Program-made: the position numbers and the translations under genes
Shown: positions 59,518-64,000 of the stretch, in pieces
How the letters are laid out: each line of letters begins with the position of its first letter
Numbering within the stretch: position 1 is the stretch's first letter
The notes under the pieces: generated by a model
The model's input: the letters and a program-made list of their open reading frames with translations, nothing else
Database searches by the model: none
What the model was told of the DNA's origin: nothing
Source: Streptomyces zinciresistens K42
Lineage (GTDB): Bacteria; Actinomycetota; Actinomycetes; Streptomycetales; Streptomycetaceae
DNA: 64,000 bases
Direction: 5' to 3'
Assembly (NCBI RefSeq): GCF_000225525.1
Contig: NZ_AGBF01000007.1
Coordinates: 52,735-116,734 of the forward strand

Positions 59518-59835
59518 ATGGACTTGTCCATCGGTGGCCCGTACTACGCCGCCGTCGTACTCGCCATAGCCACGGCGCTTGCTGTGCTGATCTCGGCAAT
59601 ATCCGGCCACCGCCACGGCAACCCCACCGCCGGCCTGCCGATACTCCTCCTCGGCCTAATCGCGGCCGAGGGCCCGGCCTCTTACGGGGCGTTCGTGGAC
59701 GGCGATCTCGATACGGACCTGGCTGGGCCTGTGGAGGGCGGCCTGCTCGGCTTCGGCGTCGGGGCCGTGGCTGGCCTGATCATCGTCGTGCTGCTGGTCG
59801 CCCACTGGGCGCGGCGCAACGATGGGGAGCAATAA
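59518..59835 (+). CDS. Small membrane protein
   Basis: 105 residues. Three hydrophobic segments (YYAAVVLAIATALAVLISAIS; AGLPILLLGLIAAEG; GLLGFGVGAVAGLIIVVLLVAHW). GGGGGAG before the ATG. No family recognised. Confidence 0.6.
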   Translation: MDLSIGGPYYAAVVLAIATALAVLISAISGHRHGNPTAGLPILLLGLIAAEGPASYGAFVDGDLDTDLAGPVEGGLLGFGVGAVAGLIIVVLLVAHWARRNDGEQ

Positions 59836-60120
59836 CGGACAGCTCTGATCGACCACCGTCAGCACAAGACTGACGACGGGGTTCGCACCGTCTACATGCT
59901 CCATGCGGACGGGTCCTGGGCCCGCGCCACAGCTGCGGGACGCCGGGAATCGCCAACCGTGCATCAGGGCGGGCCGCGGCGGCTGTGGGACGAACTTGAG
60001 CGCATCCGCACGTGGCTCGCAGTAGACGGCGACCTCCCCGTCCGGGGCGCCACGGTGACCATCACCCCCGACGGGGCGGTCACGTTCTCGCGTAAGGGCT
60101 GGTCGGCCACCATCACCTAA
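59836..60120 (+). pseudogene. C-terminal remnant, methyltransferase-like
   Basis: The open frame right after the previous stop reads LIDHRQHKTDDGVRTVYMLHADGSWARA ... GGPRRLWDELERIRTWLAVDGDLPVRGATVTITPDGAVTFSRKGWSATI. This resembles the C-terminal end of actinobacterial protein methyltransferases linked to RiPP clusters (FxLD type). The SAM-binding domain is absent. Assignment is from memory of the pattern and is uncertain. Confidence 0.4.
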
Positions 60121-60289
60121 GCCACCGGGCAGGATGTTCAAATGCTCAGCGCCTCCGTTGCCTGGCCTGGCGTCCCCCGAACGATGCCCGCTGACCGGGC
60201 CGCCGTGCGCCGCGGAAGGCGCCTGGCCGCCTGACCCCCGCAGACGGACCCGCGCCGGGAGCGCGCGGCTCGGGGTACGGACGGTGGGG

Positions 60290-61510
60290 TCACCAGTCTT
60301 CCGTGTCGTCGCCCGACTCGAGGTCGAGCAGGCCGAGTAGGCGGGAATCGGCTTGCTCGGCCGCTCGGAGCAGCCAGTCGAAGGTGCGTACCTCGATCCT
60401 GCTGTCGGTGAACAGGCGGCGCCGCACCTGTGCGGAGTCCTCGGTGTCGTCCTCCCGCCCGATGATGATCAGCCCGCGGGCGTCGGCGGTGATGCCCGGC
60501 AGGCTCAGTCCGTTGTCTACCCGTGGAGTGCGCGCCTGGAGGAGGTTGGTCGATAGCCACTCCCGCCAGTCGCGAATCTGATCGACGGCGTGACGGAGAG
60601 TGGGAGACTCGCGTCCGCTGCCCCGGTTGGTCAGCCTCGCGTTCGGGCTCTCCAGCTCCACGAGCACCCACTGCAGGCCCGCGGAGGTGCGGCCGGCAAT
60701 GAGGAAATCGGCCCGGTAGTGGTTGCCGAACCCCACTTCCGGTCTCACCCAGGTGCCGTGGTTGCCCGTGAGGACATGTCCGAGCAGGGCGGGATGACGC
60801 TGCAGGACCTCCTGGAGATCGCGTTCGGCCGTCGCCGTCTCCAAGGTCTCGCGCAAGGCCTCCCGTTCTGCCAGCGAGGGCCCGCGAGTGACCTGCCAGG
60901 GCCGCAGCAGGGCGAGTTCCCGGCTGGTCACCCGCCCCGGGCGGGGATCGCGGGCAAGCGCCTCCTCGCGCGCCTTGCGTACGAGGTCGGCATGGTGGGG
61001 CGCGTCCTGTTTGACCAGGCTCGTGACGCGGTGCGGCCGCGCCCCGCGGCCCCGGCCCCCGCGGAAGTTGAGGCGGCCGCTGTTGCTGATCGAGGCGATG
61101 ATGTCGTGCTGGACCTGTTCAGAGCCTCGCTCCCCGGGAGTGATCGCAATATCGCCCGGCTCGGGTGACAGCCGCTCGAGATGGATCACCGACCGGTGCG
61201 CCCAGGCCACTTCGAGCCACGCCTCCAGGATGTCCCGGTGGTCGATCAAGTCCTGCGGCGGGACCTCGATGGCGGCCTCACCTGCGACGAGTTCGAGGTA
61301 GCCGTACTCCTCCTCGTCGATCGGCTGCGCCCTCTTCAGGAGCAGCGGTCCGGTGAGGTGAGCGCGAAGAAGTGCGGCCGCGACCGGCATCGGCGTGCCG
61401 GGCGCGAGCGCCACGCCCAGGGCGTCGGCGAGGTCCCGCTGTGCCGGGGTGAACTCGCCGCTGAGCTCCCGAAGGTGTGCCGCCACCTTCTTCCAGTCCG
61501 TCTCGGCCAC
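60290..61510 (-). CDS. Shedu-type (DUF4263) defence nuclease candidate
   Basis: 406 residues from a GTG with AAGGGA upstream. The C-terminal half matches the Shedu/SduA nuclease domain: ERDLQEVLQRHPALLGHVLTGNHGTWVRPEVGFGNHYRADFLIAGRTSAGLQWVLVELESPNARL, then TLRHAVDQIRDWREWL. PD-(D/E)xK residues would be Asp 268 (ADFLI) and Glu 285 (VELES); the usual Lys is Glu 287, giving ExE. The N-terminal half may sense infection or bind DNA. Single-gene Shedu systems protect against phages. It is the clearest defence gene in the window. Confidence 0.7.
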   Translation of the reverse strand: MAETDWKKVAAHLRELSGEFTPAQRDLADALGVALAPGTPMPVAAALLRAHLTGPLLLKRAQPIDEEEYGYLELVAGEAAIEVPPQDLIDHRDILEAWLEVAWAHRSVIHLERLSPEPGDIAITPGERGSEQVQHDIIASISNSGRLNFRGGRGRGARPHRVTSLVKQDAPHHADLVRKAREEALARDPRPGRVTSRELALLRPWQVTRGPSLAEREALRETLETATAERDLQEVLQRHPALLGHVLTGNHGTWVRPEVGFGNHYRADFLIAGRTSAGLQWVLVELESPNARLTNRGSGRESPTLRHAVDQIRDWREWLSTNLLQARTPRVDNGLSLPGITADARGLIIIGREDDTEDSAQVRRRLFTDSRIEVRTFDWLLRAAEQADSRLLGLLDLESGDDTEDW

Positions 61511-61642
61511 CGGCGCCCGTCCCTTCTGTCGGTCCGCCCTGCCCCGATCGCAGACGGCCTGCCTGGGTGAAGTGTGTCGCGAAGTGCCCTTAGCCGCGTG
61601 CCGGTTTGGCCGGCACGCGCTGCCGGGTCGGCTCGCCTCAGG

Positions 61643-62242
61643 TCATCGCCGGCGCAGGTCGATGCCGCGCTCGGCGGCCAGGGCCAGCAGGGCGGTGACC
61701 GTCGTGCCCTCGCGCAGCCGGCGGCGAACCTGCCGGCCGTCCAGGACGACATCGAGGGCGGCGGGCCCGATGCCGAGGGCCCGGCACGCCCGTGCGGCCG
61801 CGGCGCCGTCCACGCCCAGGGCCCTCATCCAGGTCTCCAGCTCCGGGGCTGTCAGCTTGAGCGCGTCCCAGGCGGTCGTGCGCTCGCGGAGCTGGTGGTG
61901 GCGAAGCCCGGGCGCGAGCTGGGCGATGAGCCGCATCACGCGGGAGCGTTCCACGGCGCGGGAGGCGGCGGAGCCTCGCTGCTGCGGGGTGTTGCCGGGC
62001 GCCGTTTCCGTCGGCGAGGCAGGCCGCGGCTCCGTCTTCGTCTGCTGGGGGCGTCGGCGCAGGACGCGTCGCAGTTCCGGTCCGAGGTCGAGGCCTTCGC
62101 GGGCGGCGATGGCCTGGGCGTCGGGCGTGCGTCGACGCGTGCCTCGGGCGAGGTCCGCGGGAGAAGGAACGGGGGTCGGGCTGGTGCGCAGGAAGTTCCA
62201 GATCGCGGTGAGTTCGGGGTCGGTGAAGCGCGGCTCGGCCAC
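61643..62242 (-). CDS. Hypothetical helical protein
   Basis: 199 residues from GTG 62242, which has GGAGG 7 bases upstream. FTDPELTAIWNFLRTSPTPVPSPADLARGTRRRTPDAQAIAAREGLDLGPELRRVLRRR, then a Pro/Thr linker and a helical C-terminus (AAARACRALGIGPAALDVVLDGRQVRRRLREGTTVTALLALAAERGI). No family recognised. Upstream of the Shedu gene on the same strand, so a shared transcript is possible. Confidence 0.5.
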   Translation of the reverse strand: MAEPRFTDPELTAIWNFLRTSPTPVPSPADLARGTRRRTPDAQAIAAREGLDLGPELRRVLRRRPQQTKTEPRPASPTETAPGNTPQQRGSAASRAVERSRVMRLIAQLAPGLRHHQLRERTTAWDALKLTAPELETWMRALGVDGAAAARACRALGIGPAALDVVLDGRQVRRRLREGTTVTALLALAAERGIDLRRR

Positions 62243-62529
62243 GGGGTTGCCTCCGGTTCGGCGGTTTTCGGGCATGCAAAAGGGCCCCGTGCCGACGGCA
62301 GCGAGGCCCTGTGTAAGGGGTCGTGGTGGGGAAAGGGGGGAGCCGGGCCGCAAGGGTTCAGCGGCGGCAGCGGTCGGGCGGCTCCTTCAGATGGGTCACA
62401 GCCCGCACAACGCGGCCAGCGTAGCCATTTTTCGCGGCAGCGCCCGCGTTTTGATCAAATCCGCAGGTCACAGCTATGCGCCGTCAGACGTTCGACGGCG
62501 TGTTGTTCGCGTCCGATGGTGGGCTGGTG
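62243..62529. other. Short AT-richer intergenic region
   Basis: About 290 bp with T/A runs near 62427 and 62450 (CATTTTTCGC, TTTTGATCAAA) unlike the flanks. Possibly the promoter of the reverse-strand gene at 62242. No gene supported. Confidence 0.3.
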
Positions 62530-63774
62530 TCAGGTGGCGTGGCTGGTCTGGTCGTAGGGTTGGTGGACTTCGCGTGCGGCGAGGAAGCCGCGAACCTCCG
62601 CTACCTGAGCGGGTTTTGCCCTCGTGGGGTTCCACAGCCGTACGCAGGTGGTCCCGGTGAGGGCGTGGGTGCGGCCGTCGAGCGTGAGGCAGCCGGCCGG
62701 GTGGGGAAGCCCAGCGGTCCAGCTGCCTGGGCCGGTCTCGTACTCCCAGATCAGGGCGCGGGCGACGATGCCGGTGAGGGGGTGGTCGCGGTAGTAGCGG
62801 GCCCACTCGGCGTACGGCCACAGGCGGTTCTCCTCCCGCAGGGCGTACAGGCGCCGGCGCTCGGCGCTCAGGGTGTCTTCGATCGCGCGGGCCAGCCGTC
62901 GGGTCACGTCGACGTTGTGCGACAGGTACTTGGTCTTAAAGCCGGTGGGTGAGCGGAAGGGCGTGGTGGTGCGGGTGACGGTTCCTCCATCGTCGACGTC
63001 GGTCCAGTCGACCGTGACGCGGCCGGTGTCGGAGATGGTGATGAGGGCTTCGTAGGGGATGTTGAGCCAGACGGCTCCGCGGCCGATCCATCCCAGCCGC
63101 AGGGTGCCGTCCGCGTCGACGCCGTGGGTGAGGACCGTCCGTTCCTGGAGCTGGTGGGGCGGGACGCCGATGCGGGTGGCGGTCTTCTTGACCATCTTGG
63201 CCAGGTGCCGGTGGGAGTGGGCGCCGGGCTGGACTTCGCGGTGCAGTGTCCAGAGGGCTTCCATGGCCGACAGGTCGGCGAGTGCGGTGAAGACGGCTCC
63301 GGAGAGGTCGTCGTCGCGCTTGTAGTAGCCGTCGAGGACGAAGGCGTTCTTGCGTGCCACCGTCAGCAGGTCGGCGACCAGATCCTCGAGCTCGGCCGGT
63401 GACGCCCCGCGGGCCAGGTATCCGGCGGCCAGGGCGAAGCCGTTGGCCAGGTCACGGGTGGGGGTTCGGTCGGACTTGGCCCACAGGTCCTGCCTGGTGA
63501 CGTTGGGGTCGGTGCAGTCGTGCAGCGATCCGTCGGCCGCCAGGGCCCGTATCGCCTCCGTCACCAGCTCCCGGGCGCCGTCCGTCTTCAGCAACGCCTT
63601 CGTCTGCCGCTTCCAGGTGGCGTCGACCTTGTAGTGCCAGTCCCAGAAGGTTCCGGCCTGCCCGAGGTGGAGTACCAACTCGGTCAGCTCCGGCGGCAGA
63701 TGGGTCACCCGATCCCTGATCCGCTCCGCCCAACCGTTGCCGCGTTCCAGCAGATCATCCACACGTTCAGCCAT
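62530..63774 (-). CDS. DUF4132-like protein
   Basis: 414 residues from ATG 63774. The second half (FKTKYLSHNVDVTRRLARAIEDTLSAERRRLYALREENRLWPYAEWARYYRDHPLTGIVARALIWEYE) resembles DUF4132 domains, which are found in several toxin- or stress-related actinobacterial proteins. The first half is helical (VDDLLERGNGWAERIRDRVTHLPPELTELVLHLGQAGTFWDW). Function unknown. Confidence 0.5.
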   Translation of the reverse strand: MAERVDDLLERGNGWAERIRDRVTHLPPELTELVLHLGQAGTFWDWHYKVDATWKRQTKALLKTDGARELVTEAIRALAADGSLHDCTDPNVTRQDLWAKSDRTPTRDLANGFALAAGYLARGASPAELEDLVADLLTVARKNAFVLDGYYKRDDDLSGAVFTALADLSAMEALWTLHREVQPGAHSHRHLAKMVKKTATRIGVPPHQLQERTVLTHGVDADGTLRLGWIGRGAVWLNIPYEALITISDTGRVTVDWTDVDDGGTVTRTTTPFRSPTGFKTKYLSHNVDVTRRLARAIEDTLSAERRRLYALREENRLWPYAEWARYYRDHPLTGIVARALIWEYETGPGSWTAGLPHPAGCLTLDGRTHALTGTTCVRLWNPTRAKPAQVAEVRGFLAAREVHQPYDQTSHAT

Positions 63775-63917
63775 ACCGTGATCTTGGCAGGCAGCACTGA
63801 CAGGCCCGGAGTGTCGGTGGCCAACGCCGCTTGCTGGCGGGTGCGTTGAGCGGCGCTCGTGAACCATGGCCGTGTCCTCCTGACGGCGTTGTCACACCGG
63901 GCCGCTACGGTTCGGCC

Positions 63918-64000
63918 ATGGCCGTGCACACCTCGGGTCCGAACGGACTCGTCCCCGTACACATCGCTGTCCACGACCCCGCCCAGATGGAAGAGACCGA
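63918..64000 (+). CDS. Partial CDS at the right edge, unknown
   Basis: ATG 63918 opens AVHTSGPNGLVPVHIAVHDP and runs to the window edge. There is no clear ribosome site and the frame is short, so this is tentative. Confidence 0.3.
   Translation, partial: MAVHTSGPNGLVPVHIAVHDPAQMEET

Noticed and set aside
1..64000. CRISPR arrays, rRNA operons or a replication origin/telomere
   Set aside because: No regularly spaced repeats, no rRNA-like sequence and no recognisable replication initiator or terminal palindrome cluster was seen.

Overview
The window is high-GC actinobacterial DNA, almost certainly from a Streptomyces. The evidence is strong G/C preference at third codon positions, frequent GTG starts, GTGA/ATGA stop-start overlaps, a Streptomyces-type mercury operon with an ArsR-family MerR, and CsoR-type copper boxes. 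There is no rRNA and no obvious core housekeeping gene. I read it as accessory DNA: a metal-resistance island (about 1-42 kb) joined through a decaying junction (42-46 kb) to a mobile-element-like block of mostly unknown genes (46-64 kb). Chromosome arm versus plasmid cannot be decided from the sequence.

Layout. 0-5 kb: partial lipoprotein, GNAT, VanW protein, truncated anti-sigma factor, toxin remnant with a possible immunity gene. 5-7 kb: BlaI-type repressor, M56 membrane protease and a methyltransferase. 7-16.5 kb: Tat-exported multicopper oxidase, CcsB/ResB cytochrome c biogenesis, a frameshifted L,D-transpeptidase, gene fragments, a SanA-like protein, a Met/His-rich membrane protein and a cupredoxin lipoprotein. 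16.8-24.4 kb: copZ-copA, a two-component system with an ABC transporter, and csoR. 25-33 kb: formyltransferase, TlpA/ResA thioredoxin, CcdA, a DegT-type aminotransferase, small membrane proteins, and extra copies of the lipoprotein enzymes Lnt and Lgt. 33-38 kb: mercury resistance (damaged transport/regulator genes, ArsR-type merR, merA, a MerR-family regulator, merB, a Cys-rich mini-protein). 38-42 kb: broken cytochrome b gene and a CopB-like P-type ATPase with an unusual CPD motif. 42-46 kb: SMR pump, multicopper oxidase remnant, NUDIX-like protein with a neighbouring XRE regulator, two winged-helix-like genes. 46-50 kb: tRNA-like segment, a tyrosine-recombinase-like gene overlapping a DDE-transposase-like gene. 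50-60 kb: small plasmid/phage-type genes, a degenerate tRNA-like sequence and six near-identical operator-embedded promoters. 60-64 kb: a Shedu-type (DUF4263) defence nuclease candidate and three uncharacterised genes.

How the parts work together. Several regulons can be read from the DNA. CsoR boxes (palindromes of the ATACCCC..GGGGTAT type) precede the oxidase operon, copZA, csoR itself and the formyltransferase. A second operator, ACTAA-N5-TTAGT, occurs about a dozen times ahead of GNAT, ResB/CcsB, the L,D-transpeptidase, the Met-rich membrane protein, TlpA/CcdA, the aminotransferase, the small membrane proteins, Lgt and the CopB-like ATPase. It ties thiol/cytochrome c maturation, lipoprotein maturation and metal export into one envelope-stress programme whose regulator is not evident here. 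TACTAC-N6-RTAGTA sites mark the BlaI circuit. CCCCTGGGG dyads in 20-bp promoter spacers mark the MerR-type promoters. In the 50-59 kb block, six promoters have both -35 and -10 hexamers embedded in CTCTTAAGAC half-sites, which I regard as the most coherent undescribed regulatory system in the window.

Caveat: several genes carry single-base frameshifts in short homopolymers (L,D-transpeptidase, mercury transport genes, second csoR, cytochrome b, one winged-helix gene). Some may be sequencing errors rather than pseudogenes.
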